Of a stretch of 20,804 bases of DNA, positions 14,159-20,775 are shown piece after piece (the stretch's first letter is position 1; each line of letters starts with the position of its first letter). The DNA comes from Methanolinea sp. UBA473 (lineage in GTDB: Archaea > Halobacteriota > Methanomicrobia > Methanomicrobiales > Methanospirillaceae). Below the pieces are notes generated by a model that did no database searches, was not told where the DNA came from, and was given only the letters and a program-made list of their open reading frames with translations. Position numbers and translations under genes: made by a program. Location: NCBI GenBank assembly GCA_002509495.1, contig DAEV01000048.1, positions 1 through 20,804 on the forward strand. Reading direction: 5' to 3'.

Positions 14159-14176
14159 GTTGTCTCCAGGGACAAC
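14159..14176. repeat. Inverted repeat GTTGTC-6-GACAAC between divergent genes
   Basis: Perfect 6-base arms GTTGTC (14159-14164) and GACAAC (14171-14176) flank a 6-base centre, between the prolyl isomerase promoter and the CYTH gene start at 14240. It has the size of a dimeric repressor site, but could be chance. No second copy was seen nearby. Confidence 0.35.
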
Positions 14177-14239
14177 CGGAAAACACGGACCGAGCATTTC
14201 GCCGGGTTTTTTATTGATGGAGCGCGATGTGGTGGTGAG

Positions 14240-14797
14240 ATGCTTGAGATCGAGCTGAAGGCACGGGTCCCGGATCTTGGACCGATCAGGGAGCGCCTTT
14301 CTCTTATGGACGCCGTTCCGGAAGGACGCATCCATGAGCGCGACATTTACTACAACGCACCGCACCGGGATTTCGCGCGGACGGATGAAGCTCTGAGGAT
14401 CCGTTTTGCCGGAAGTACCTGCGTACTTACGTATAAAGGTGCAAAAAGGAAGGAATTTGCTTTAAAGGCCAGGGAGGAACTCAATTGCGGTGTTGAATCC
14501 GGAGAGGTGATGGACCGGATCCTCCTTTCGATGGGTTTTACCCGTGTGGCGGAGGTCAGGAAATGGCGAGAATATTTCCGATTCCGCGGGGCGGTGATCT
14601 CCCTCGACGAGGTCGCTGACCTGGGAACCTTTATCGAGATCGAGCTTATGGATCCCGGGGGAGTAGAGGCCCCCTCGGACTACGTGGCGGGTCTTGCCCA
14701 AGTGCTGGGGGTCCTGGAGGAACCGATCCTCTCTTCCTATCTTGAACTTCTACTGGATGCACGGGGAAACAGGCGAGCGGATTCCAACCCGGATTAA
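14240..14797 (+). CDS. CYTH-domain protein (class IV adenylate cyclase / triphosphatase family)
   Basis: A 185-residue triphosphate-tunnel enzyme. The family signature ExExK is at Glu3-Glu5-Lys7 (EIELKA), and charged tunnel residues follow in the expected places: LRIRF (Arg53, Arg55), TYKG (Lys66), KAREE (Lys76, Arg78), RKWRE (Lys108), SLDEV (Asp123) and FIEIEL (Glu133, Glu135), with a closing YLELL near the end. CYTH proteins cleave or cyclise organic and inorganic triphosphates; archaeal members are often named class IV adenylate cyclase (CyaB), but the substrate (ATP, thiamine triphosphate or tripolyphosphate) cannot be told from the sequence. The start is preceded by GGTGGTGAG very close to the ATG. 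The gene stands alone, convergent with the PKD protein. Confidence 0.88.
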   Translation: MLEIELKARVPDLGPIRERLSLMDAVPEGRIHERDIYYNAPHRDFARTDEALRIRFAGSTCVLTYKGAKRKEFALKAREELNCGVESGEVMDRILLSMGFTRVAEVRKWREYFRFRGAVISLDEVADLGTFIEIELMDPGGVEAPSDYVAGLAQVLGVLEEPILSSYLELLLDARGNRRADSNPD

Positions 14798-14831
14798 AAA
14801 AGGAGGGAGGCAGGATCCCTACAGGATCCCT
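14796..14831 (-). terminator. T-run and 10-bp direct repeat between convergent genes
   Basis: A6 at 14796-14801 gives T6 on the minus strand, 35 bases after the stop of the PKD gene, a plausible archaeal terminator. Between it and that stop the decamer caggatccct is repeated directly (14811-14820 and 14822-14831). The core GGATCC is palindromic, so the two copies can also pair as a hairpin. Confidence 0.4.
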
Positions 14832-14835
14832 GTCT

Positions 14836-15678
14836 TCACGGAATAACAGTAATCGTCCGGGTTCCGGTGCTCTCCCCCCCGAAATTCTTCACGGTCAATT
14901 GAACCTTTAAGCGGCCTGATTCCTTGAAGGTGTGGAGGGGGTTCTTCTCATAGGACGTGGTTCCGTCGCCGAAGTCCCATCTCCACGAATTTGGATTTCC
15001 TGTTGAACGGTCGGTGAATGCGACGGTCAGGGGGGCATGTCCCATCGAGATATTGGAGGTGAACATGGCCCTTGGAGGACTGGCTCCCTTCACCGACACA
15101 TCCCGATCAAAAGAATCCGATCCTCCCGAATTATACACGGTGAGATGGACGTTATATCTGCCTTTTTCGTTGAAGATATGGACAGGGTCTTTTTCATGAG
15201 AGTAGCCCCCGTCACCGAAATCCCAGTTCCATTGTACGGGTTCACCCCTGGATCGATCGGTGAACTGGACCCTGAAGGGAGCAGTTCCGAATGCACGGTC
15301 GGGAACGAAAAATGCACTGGGTGGGGAACCATTGGGGGTGACGGTCACGAATGCGTATCTCGTCTGCGTATCTCTGCCCGAGGGATTGCCCACCGTGAGG
15401 GATACGGAACAGCTCCCTGGAACACGGTAGGTGTGGGATACGGAGAGACTATCGTTGGCATATACAAGGGAGCCATCCCCAAAGTCCCAATGACGCCATG
15501 TAACGAGACCCGTTGAAATGTCAGTGAAGGTGACAACCAGTGGAGCCTGCCCGGAAAGAGGAGTTCCCGAAAAATCCGCCGCGGGAGGGTTGGGAGTCGG
15601 GGGAGGCCTGGACTGCACGGTTCCCAGGATCAGCAGAAGGAACAGAAGGGTGAGAAGGACGGATACCAGCCTGGCCAT
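14836..15678 (-). CDS. Secreted protein with three PKD domains
   Basis: A 280-residue exported protein. An N-terminal signal segment (about 3-20, LVSVLLTLLFLLLILG) is followed by a Pro-rich linker and three PKD domains at about 34-115, 119-197 and 202-280, each with the hallmark WDFGDG (residues 64-69, 152-157, 234-239) and the closing Tyr/Phe-strand LTV. PKD domains are beta-sandwich spacers common on methanogen surface proteins and mediate adhesion or cell-cell contact. The sequence stops right at the end of the third PKD, with no C-terminal membrane helix or sorting signal, so it is either released or held by an uncleaved signal helix. A TATA-like box at 15702-15709 lies about 25 bases before the ATG and no ribosome site is seen, implying a leaderless message. 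Confidence 0.9.
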   Translation of the reverse strand: MARLVSVLLTLLFLLLILGTVQSRPPPTPNPPAADFSGTPLSGQAPLVVTFTDISTGLVTWRHWDFGDGSLVYANDSLSVSHTYRVPGSCSVSLTVGNPSGRDTQTRYAFVTVTPNGSPPSAFFVPDRAFGTAPFRVQFTDRSRGEPVQWNWDFGDGGYSHEKDPVHIFNEKGRYNVHLTVYNSGGSDSFDRDVSVKGASPPRAMFTSNISMGHAPLTVAFTDRSTGNPNSWRWDFGDGTTSYEKNPLHTFKESGRLKVQLTVKNFGGESTGTRTITVIP

Positions 15679-15701
15679 AAGAGTGCCTTAATCCCGGGAT
15701 T

Positions 15702-15709
15702 CATAAAGA
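15702..15709 (-). promoter_or_regulatory. TATA-like box of the PKD protein gene
   Basis: Plus-strand cataaaga reads tctttatg on the minus strand and lies about 25-30 bases upstream of the ATG at 15678, fitting a leaderless or near-leaderless transcript. Confidence 0.45.
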
Positions 15710-15759
15710 TTTCTTCTTGAGTATCCTGGAAATAAGGCCCAATTTTCGTTTATTTCAAG

Positions 15760-15765
15760 AAAAAA
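15760..15765 (-). terminator. Poly-T terminator after the metallophosphoesterase gene
   Basis: An A6 run on the plus strand gives T6 on the minus strand 23 bases after the stop at 15789, closing the minus-strand series that ends with the metallophosphoesterase. Further T-rich sequence follows. Confidence 0.45.
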
Positions 15766-15788
15766 GGCGATATATTTCCGGGAATCAA

Positions 15789-16430
15789 TCAGACCTGCAA
15801 AAGTTCGACCCGGATGTCCTTGGACTCTTTTCCAAAGTGGATCATTGCGCACTGGCCAAGAGCGGCCATGCCAGGGTTCACTACCTTTACTCCAGCCTCT
15901 TCCACAACACCGCGCTGTTCGTGGATATGTGCACAGCAGACCAGATCGAATGACGACAGGTGCTTGCGCACGCTGTTGCTGCCCACATGGCTTCCCCCGG
16001 CCATATCAAGGATCCCGAATGGAGGGGGATGAGAGATCAACACATTGTGAACTGTACGCTCCATCTTGGCGAGCACCGAGTGGAGCAGGTCATCGATCTG
16101 CTTATCGGTCAGTTCGAACGGGGTATTGAAAGGGGTCGGATTGGATCCCCCCACACCCACGATCGAGATCTTACCCAGGTTGATCTGGGAGCCGTGAAGG
16201 CAGACACAGTCCGAATGCTCAAGGACATCCAGAATCTCCCTTGGGTCGCAATTACCCGGTACTGCAAAAGTCGGGACGTCGATCCGGGCGAAGAGAGGGT
16301 CCACCGAGTTGGCGGGACCCATATTGGTGATGTCGCCGGCGATAAAGATGGCGTCAGGTGAGAGTTCAAGGAATGACTCCACCTTACCGAACTCCCCATG
16401 GAGATCCGCCAGCAAAAGCACATCCATCAT
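15789..16430 (-). CDS. Calcineurin-like metallophosphoesterase
   Basis: A 213-residue phosphoesterase with a two-metal centre. Motifs in order are ADLHG (Asp9, His11), AGDITN (Gly32-Asp33), PGNCD (58-62), SHPPPFG (His134) and AHIHEQRG (His168, His170). The third motif has Cys in place of the usual His of GNHD, seen also in small archaeal members of this class. The substrate is unknown; small soluble members act as phosphodiesterases or cut phosphate esters of nucleotides and sugars. The start at 16430 puts the first motif near the N-terminus and leaves a 7-base gap to the radical SAM gene; an ATG at 16478 would overlap that gene by 41 bases, and Met at 16427 is also possible. No strong ribosome site is present, so translation may be coupled to the gene before it. 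Confidence 0.9.
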   Translation of the reverse strand: MMDVLLLADLHGEFGKVESFLELSPDAIFIAGDITNMGPANSVDPLFARIDVPTFAVPGNCDPREILDVLEHSDCVCLHGSQINLGKISIVGVGGSNPTPFNTPFELTDKQIDDLLHSVLAKMERTVHNVLISHPPPFGILDMAGGSHVGSNSVRKHLSSFDLVCCAHIHEQRGVVEEAGVKVVNPGMAALGQCAMIHFGKESKDIRVELLQV

Positions 16431-16437
16431 GTAACTA

Positions 16438-17553
16438 TCATTCGAAGGGTTCCGAAAAAAACCTTGTCTTGGGATCATCCCAGGACCCGGTCAATTTCCC
16501 CTTTAATGCGAGAGATCCGAAGAGACGTCTGGTCTCTGGAAGAAGAGGGCGCGGCAGGGAACCGGCAAGGGGAGTGCCCGGGAGAGGGATAAAACGGTGG
16601 ACATGTGCCTTTCCTGCGCGTGTCACCCACTCCGCGAGTGCCGCGGTCGCCCTCTGGTCCTCCTCTTCTTCGGAAGGCAGCCCCACGATAAAGTCGACCA
16701 CCGGTGTGAATCCGTGCGCCCGGCACCTCTCCACCGCGTCCACGACCTCCTCCACCCCGTGCCCCCGGTCGAGTTCGCGGAGTACCCTGCTGCTGCCTGA
16801 CTGAGCCCCGAAATGAAGGCTTTCATTGGCACAGAATGTCTGGACCAACTCCAGGGCGCGGTCGGTTACGAACTCCGGACGGACTTCGCTCGGGAAGGTC
16901 CCGAAATAGACCCTGTGGCGATCCGAACCGAGCCTTGACAACAGGGCTTCCACCTTCGAAAGGCGCGGAGTTTTGCCATCGGATCCATATGCTAGTGCGT
17001 TGGGAGTTACAAACCGTGCATCACGGAACTTTGCGGCATCTCTTCCTATGGAATCCAGGGTCCGGTGCCGCATCCATGGGCCGAAGATCCTGGGGGTCTG
17101 ACAGTAGGCACACCGGAACGGACAACCCCGGGAAATCTCCACATATCCTTTCATCCTGGAAAACGAGGGATAGGCGTCCAGAAGGACGCACCGGTCCGCA
17201 GGCGAGTATCCGGAGCGGGTGGCCACCCCCGGGGGCGGAGGACGCCCCTCCTCGATGGAAGAGAGGAGCGCAGGGAGGGTGAATTCGCCCTCCCCTACTA
17301 CCACATAGTCCGCGATCTCTGCCATGAGCGCGGGACAGGCGCTGGCATGGGGGCCGCCCACGATCGTGATGGATTCGGATGAGGCGATCTCCGAGCGGTA
17401 CCGCCCCTCGTTTAAGGAGTTCAGGCTGTAACAGGTGACATCGGAGGCCGGGCTCTCCACAGGGGAAAGGAGGTAACCCTCCCGTTCGCAGGCAGCATAG
17501 AGAACCGCGTAGGTATTCCTTGATGCAGCTATATATCGCCAGTTCACCTGCAT
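16438..17553 (-). CDS. B12-binding-domain radical SAM protein (MJ_1487-like)
   Basis: A 371-residue protein. Residues 1-105 resemble a degenerate cobalamin-binding domain (Rossmann-like, with VGGPHASACP at 65-74 and VVVGEGE at 84-90). The radical SAM domain begins with RGCPFRCAYC (143-151... Cys144, Cys148, Cys151), which binds the 4Fe-4S cluster and S-adenosylmethionine; PVVDFIVGLPSE and an HRFIPLPGTPL stretch follow. From memory it resembles the archaeal family named after MJ_1487; its reaction is not established. The start at 17553 (MQVNWRYIA) is chosen because upstream in-frame sequence runs through the T8 tract and the preceding gene; no good ribosome site is seen. It lies between a lipoprotein gene (35 bases upstream) and the metallophosphoesterase (7 bases downstream). 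Confidence 0.88.
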   Translation of the reverse strand: MQVNWRYIAASRNTYAVLYAACEREGYLLSPVESPASDVTCYSLNSLNEGRYRSEIASSESITIVGGPHASACPALMAEIADYVVVGEGEFTLPALLSSIEEGRPPPPGVATRSGYSPADRCVLLDAYPSFSRMKGYVEISRGCPFRCAYCQTPRIFGPWMRHRTLDSIGRDAAKFRDARFVTPNALAYGSDGKTPRLSKVEALLSRLGSDRHRVYFGTFPSEVRPEFVTDRALELVQTFCANESLHFGAQSGSSRVLRELDRGHGVEEVVDAVERCRAHGFTPVVDFIVGLPSEEEEDQRATAALAEWVTRAGKAHVHRFIPLPGTPLAGSLPRPLLPETRRLFGSLALKGKLTGSWDDPKTRFFSEPFE

Positions 17554-17565
17554 GGGTGGGGGAAG

Positions 17566-17573
17566 AAAAAAAA
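17566..17573 (-). terminator. Poly-T tract between the lipoprotein and radical SAM genes
   Basis: A8 on the plus strand gives T8 on the minus strand 15 bases after the lipoprotein stop (17588) and 13 bases before the radical SAM start. It is a plausible terminator, at least partial, and would leave the radical SAM gene needing its own promoter, which I cannot locate. Confidence 0.45.
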
Positions 17574-17587
17574 GGGAAGGGAAACGG

Positions 17588-18022
17588 TTATCCCCTCGTC
17601 CGGTAGGGGACGAGCTGATCGATGATCTTGTACCTTGTGCCGTCGTTAAGGGAGACCCAGGCTTCAATCCGATCGGTGTCCTTGGTTCCCTCAAATTTCA
17701 GTTCGGAACCTTTCTCGGCTGGGAGGTGCTTTGTGACGACCGGACCGTCTGCCCGCGTGACCCTGACCTCGATATCGGTCACCGCGACCTGGCCCTTCCC
17801 CCCCGCAAAGATGACGGTGATTGTGGCATAGATGGGATCCTTCTCGTTGATCTGGATCTCGACGTTCTTCTCGGAGGGGAGCGTCACGGTCGGTTCAGGG
17901 GTGAGGCTGCCCGAACCTCCGGAGGGAGTGGGTGAAAGGACGCCGCCCGGGGATGTGGTGCAGCCGCATACGAGGATGGCAGCAGAGACCAGGAGGACCA
18001 GGAGGATAGTTGGATACTGCAT
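17588..18022 (-). CDS. Small secreted lipoprotein
   Basis: A 144-residue exported protein. The N-terminus MQYPTILLVLLVSAAILVCGC is a lipoprotein signal with Cys21 as the likely lipid-anchored residue. A Gly/Ser/Pro/Thr-rich stalk (22-47) leads to one compact beta-rich domain (about 50-142) with alternating strands (VEIQINEKDPIYATITVIF, TDIEVRVTRADG). I do not recognise the domain; lipoproteins of this layout are frequent in methanogens. It begins 27 bases after the stop of the mevalonate-phosphate dehydratase small subunit and may be co-transcribed with it. The ribosome site is weak (GGT directly before the ATG). Confidence 0.85.
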   Translation of the reverse strand: MQYPTILLVLLVSAAILVCGCTTSPGGVLSPTPSGGSGSLTPEPTVTLPSEKNVEIQINEKDPIYATITVIFAGGKGQVAVTDIEVRVTRADGPVVTKHLPAEKGSELKFEGTKDTDRIEAWVSLNDGTRYKIIDQLVPYRTRG

Positions 18023-18049
18023 ACCAATCTGTTGGGGATGCCTGCCTCA

Positions 18050-18475
18050 TTAGCTTGTCTCTTCGGCCGGCTCATCCGGAATCTCCACGGTCCCGGTCGT
18101 TCCGTCGACTCTTACGTCGACACCATCCCTGATCAGGGAGAGATCCCCCTCCAGATGGTCCACGAGCGGGATATTTGAGATGATGGCACCCACCGCGATG
18201 ATGGGTTCGGCCTCCCGGTTGATCATGGCTGCCGGCGCGTGGCCGTTCCTGGAGAGCGCGTAAAGGACATAAGAACCCACAGTCGATCCTTTTCCATGAG
18301 GGAATACAAGGACTCTGCCGGTGATCTCTTTCCCGAACAGAGGATGGCCTTTCTCAATCACTATTCCGGTTTCGGGATCCACACCGGAGAGAAATGAAAT
18401 GGGTGCCGGGCTTACCAATACCTTGCCACTGCCCGAACCACGTGCAATCCCACGCCCTCTGAGTATCAATATCAC
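18050..18475 (-). CDS. Mevalonate-phosphate dehydratase small subunit (aconitase X swivel domain, DUF126)
   Basis: A 141-residue swivel-domain protein. Family features are RGRGIARGSGSGK near the start, PISFLSGVDPETG, HPLFGKEITGRVLVFPHGKG, STVGSYVLYAL, APAAMIN and EPIIAVGAIISNIPLVD. In archaea this subunit pairs with a large aconitase-like subunit to dehydrate 5-phosphomevalonate to trans-anhydromevalonate phosphate, a step of the archaeal mevalonate route to membrane isoprenoids; the large subunit is not in this window. The start is uncertain: the reading frame is open back into pan, but the domain begins at a GTG (18475) or a TTG two codons later (18469, giving MILRGRG, which looks most like the family). 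A TATA-like box at 18500-18507 suits either. It diverges from pan and precedes the lipoprotein gene. Confidence 0.88.
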   Translation of the reverse strand: MILILRGRGIARGSGSGKVLVSPAPISFLSGVDPETGIVIEKGHPLFGKEITGRVLVFPHGKGSTVGSYVLYALSRNGHAPAAMINREAEPIIAVGAIISNIPLVDHLEGDLSLIRDGVDVRVDGTTGTVEIPDEPAEETS

Positions 18476-18477
18476 AC

Positions 18478-18507
18478 CACATAAATGTATGAAATGGCAG
18501 ATATAGT
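18478..18507. promoter_or_regulatory. Interlocked divergent promoters of pan and the dehydratase gene
   Basis: Only 38 bp separate the dehydratase start (18475) from the pan ATG (18514). Two TATA-like boxes fit in it: cacataaatg (18478-18487, plus strand) about 27-36 bases before pan, and gatatagt (18500-18507; actatatc on the minus strand) about 25-32 bases before 18475. Each box would lie inside the other gene's transcription start zone, so the two promoters cannot be fully occupied together. Confidence 0.5.
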
Positions 18508-18513
18508 AGTGAC

Positions 18514-19677
18514 ATGGAAGACAGCGTCGCAAATCCCGTGGGAGCGGACGCAGAACTCAAGCATCAGCTGAAACTTCAGGATCTGGAATCTCAGCTCCTT
18601 GACATCAAGGTCAAGAACGACGAGCTACTGCGAGAGAACGCCCAGCTCAAGAGGGAGAACAACCAGCTAAAACGCATGCCCCTGTTCGTGGCCGTTGTCG
18701 TGGATCTCCTCGAGAAGGGGGAAGTCTACCTCCGGCAGCAGGGGAACAATCAGGAGTATCTTACCCATGTGAACGAAGAGCTCTTCCGTCAGCTGAAACC
18801 TGGAACGAAGGTGGCCGTGAATAATGCCCTTTCCATCGTCAAGGTAGTGGGAAATATCTTTGACTCCCGCGTCCGCGTGATGGAGCTCGATGAGTCTCCG
18901 GACATCACTTTTTCCAATATCGGCGGGCTTGAAAAGGAGATCGAGGAGGTACGGGAGGCAGTGGAGTATCCTCTCACCAAGCCTGAGATTTACGAGAGGG
19001 TCGGGGTCGAACCTCCGAAAGGCATCCTCCTATACGGCTCTCCGGGGACCGGCAAAACCCTCATCGCCAAAGCGGTTGCTCACCAGGCGAAAGCCACCTT
19101 TATCCGGATGTCGGGGAGCGAGCTCGTGCATAAGTACATCGGGGAAGGGGCCCAGCTTGTCCGGGAGCTCTTCTCCCTGGCCCGCGAGAAGTCCCCGTCG
19201 ATCGTGTTTATCGACGAGATCGATGCGGTGGGAAGTACCAGGACGAACGATGGTACATCGGGGAGTGCGGAAGTCCAGAGGACTCTGATGCAGCTCCTGG
19301 CAGAGATGGACGGATTTGACACCCGCGGCGACGTGCGGATCATGGCTGCCACCAACAGGGTTGATATGCTGGATCCGGCCCTCCTGCGCCCCGGAAGGTT
19401 CGATCGGATCATCTCGATCCCTCTGCCGGATGCAAAAGGACGGCTGGAAATCCTGAAGATCCATTCCCGGAAGATGATCCTCGAAAAAAGCGTGAATCTC
19501 CAGGAACTCGTAGATATGACCGAGAAAACAACCGGGGCGGAATTGCAGGCGATTTGCCGGGAGGCAGGGATGACGGCAGTGCGCCGGGAGGCAAAGGGAG
19601 TCTCCCAGGAAGACTTCGCCCTCGCCGTGAAAAAAGTCCGTGCAGAAGTCAGCATGGACCTTCGCATGTATACCTGA
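18514..19677 (+). CDS. pan: Proteasome-activating nucleotidase (PAN)
   Basis: A 387-residue AAA+ ATPase that forms a hexamer on the 20S proteasome, unfolds substrates and feeds them in. Residues 12-54 are a leucine-rich coiled coil (LKLQDLESQLLDIKVKND onward), then an OB-type domain (57-125), the AAA+ module with Walker A GSPGTGKT (175-182), Walker B IVFIDE (230-235), the sensor AATNRVDMLDPALLRPGRFD (278-297) and a small helical lid. The protein ends in Met-Tyr-Thr, a complete HbYX motif that opens the 20S gate. Walker A has Ser176 where most PANs have Pro. The length is slightly short for the family. There is no ribosome site, and a TATA-like box at 18478-18487 suggests a very short leader. 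The next gene follows after 76 bases. Confidence 0.96.
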   Translation: MEDSVANPVGADAELKHQLKLQDLESQLLDIKVKNDELLRENAQLKRENNQLKRMPLFVAVVVDLLEKGEVYLRQQGNNQEYLTHVNEELFRQLKPGTKVAVNNALSIVKVVGNIFDSRVRVMELDESPDITFSNIGGLEKEIEEVREAVEYPLTKPEIYERVGVEPPKGILLYGSPGTGKTLIAKAVAHQAKATFIRMSGSELVHKYIGEGAQLVRELFSLAREKSPSIVFIDEIDAVGSTRTNDGTSGSAEVQRTLMQLLAEMDGFDTRGDVRIMAATNRVDMLDPALLRPGRFDRIISIPLPDAKGRLEILKIHSRKMILEKSVNLQELVDMTEKTTGAELQAICREAGMTAVRREAKGVSQEDFALAVKKVRAEVSMDLRMYT

Positions 19678-19753
19678 TACCCTCCATCACCTGATCTTTT
19701 TTCCGGCACGTTTAACCTTGCAGGGAAGGAGTACTCAATCGTTGGAAAAGAAG

Positions 19754-20308
19754 ATGCATGTCCTCTTCCTCCCCAAGCCCGGGGTGAACCTGTTCCAGGC
19801 TCTCCTTGCCTCTGAAACAAGCAGGGAGGCGCTTATCTTCTACAGGCCGGTTCAGACCCCTGCTGGTGTGAAGGTAACGATGGCCTCGCTTGGAAGTGCT
19901 CTTTCCCTCTCCTCGGATTTGCGGTGGTATGTCAGGAGGTATATGCGGGACGTCCTGTTCGAGATCGAGGACGGCGTATACTGTACAAGGGCTCTTGCCC
20001 AGGAGATCTATTATGGCCGGGCTCCCGTGCTTCACCGATCCTGGAAATTCCGCAGGAAATACCTGCTCAAAGAGGGCCAGGTGAAGGCGATGGAGGCATT
20101 CACCGGGAAGGATCCGGATGAGCGGGGGAGGGTCCCCATCGCAGAAGGGGACGTGTGGCTGGAAGTATGGTGCACCCCGGGGGAGTTCGAGGGAAAGGAG
20201 GAGACCTATACGGACGAGGGTGCAGAAGAGGCAGGGGAAGACGATACAGGCGCTGCTGCAGGGATTGCGGCAGAAAAAGAACCGGAAATTGAAAAAGATT
20301 CAGGGTAA
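19754..20308 (+). CDS. DUF5804-like protein with acidic C-terminal tail, downstream of pan
   Basis: A 184-residue soluble protein starting MHVLFLPKPG. The segment ETSREALIFYRPVQTPAG and the following SLGSALSLSSDLRWYVRRYM match my recollection of the archaeal DUF5804 family, whose function is unknown; the assignment needs a profile search. Residues 1-135 look like one compact alpha/beta domain. The last 45 residues are low in complexity and strongly acidic (Glu/Asp with Gly and Ala), a likely disordered tail. It follows pan on the same strand after 76 bases, with AAGGAG (19725-19730) ahead of a TTG at 19742; the ATG at 19754 is used here. The reading frame is open back into pan, but those codons are not credible. 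It ends 3 bases from the mscL stop on the other strand. Confidence 0.8.
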   Translation: MHVLFLPKPGVNLFQALLASETSREALIFYRPVQTPAGVKVTMASLGSALSLSSDLRWYVRRYMRDVLFEIEDGVYCTRALAQEIYYGRAPVLHRSWKFRRKYLLKEGQVKAMEAFTGKDPDERGRVPIAEGDVWLEVWCTPGEFEGKEETYTDEGAEEAGEDDTGAAAGIAAEKEPEIEKDSG

Positions 20309-20311
20309 GGG

Positions 20312-20617
20312 TCACTTCTTGGCTACCTTATCCTCCTTGAGGACCTTCTTTGCGATGAGGAAGATCACGAAGGCGACGATGATGAAATAGACGATATCCG
20401 CGAGGAAGGCTCCCCACGAGATTACGATCGGCCCCAGTGCGACGGTTGCGGTCTTCCATGCCCCCCCGGGGATGAAGAATGTGATGAACGGCATGATGAC
20501 GTTGTCAACCAGGGACTTGATCAACTGGTTTGCGGCCACACCCATGATGAATGCAATTGCCAGTCCGATGACTTTGTACTCGTATAAAAAGTCCATGAAT
20601 TCCTTGATCATACCCAT
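20312..20617 (-). CDS. mscL: Large-conductance mechanosensitive channel MscL
   Basis: A 101-residue homopentameric membrane channel that opens under high membrane tension to release solutes during osmotic downshock. The short N-terminal helix (MIKEFMDFLYEYK) precedes the pore helix (about 15-45, GLAIAFIMGVAANQLIKSLV with DNVIMPFI), a brief loop, the second helix (66-90, FLADIVYFIIVAFVIFLI) and a short charged C-terminus. It is shorter than bacterial MscL, mainly in the periplasmic loop and the C-terminal bundle. The start at 20617 is chosen for GGTGA 4 bases upstream; a TTG at 20629 and ATG at 20611 are alternatives. The promoter is the TATA box at 20651-20659. It is convergent with the DUF5804-like gene. 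Confidence 0.94.
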   Translation of the reverse strand: MGMIKEFMDFLYEYKVIGLAIAFIMGVAANQLIKSLVDNVIMPFITFFIPGGAWKTATVALGPIVISWGAFLADIVYFIIVAFVIFLIAKKVLKEDKVAKK

Positions 20618-20650
20618 TTTTTTCACCAAATAGGGGAGAACAGCTTACAG

Positions 20651-20659
20651 TATATTAAG
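20651..20659 (-). promoter_or_regulatory. mscL: TATA box of mscL
   Basis: Plus-strand tatattaag reads cttaatata on the minus strand, about 35-42 bases upstream of the ATG at 20617. The leader would be about 12 bases and carry the GGTGA ribosome site. Confidence 0.55.
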
Positions 20660-20741
20660 CCTTCTGTTCAAGGGAGAAAATTCCGATCACCCGGGAGCCG
20701 GGGTTCCTCTCCCTATTTTGAAATACAGAGAATCCCTTCGT

Positions 20742-20758
20742 AAAAAAAAGCGAAAAAA
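20742..20758 (-). terminator. Double poly-T terminator of a gene beyond the right edge
   Basis: A8 (20742-20749) and A6 (20753-20758) on the plus strand read as two T-tracts on the minus strand. They follow a TAA at 20776-20778 on that strand, suggesting a minus-strand gene that enters from the right ends here. Confidence 0.5.
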
Positions 20759-20775
20759 GCACGGATGCGTTTTCA

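Noticed and set aside
19080..19820. Open frame of 246 codons on the minus strand opposite pan
   Set aside because: Antisense to the AAA+ module and crosses the gene junction; no start signals.
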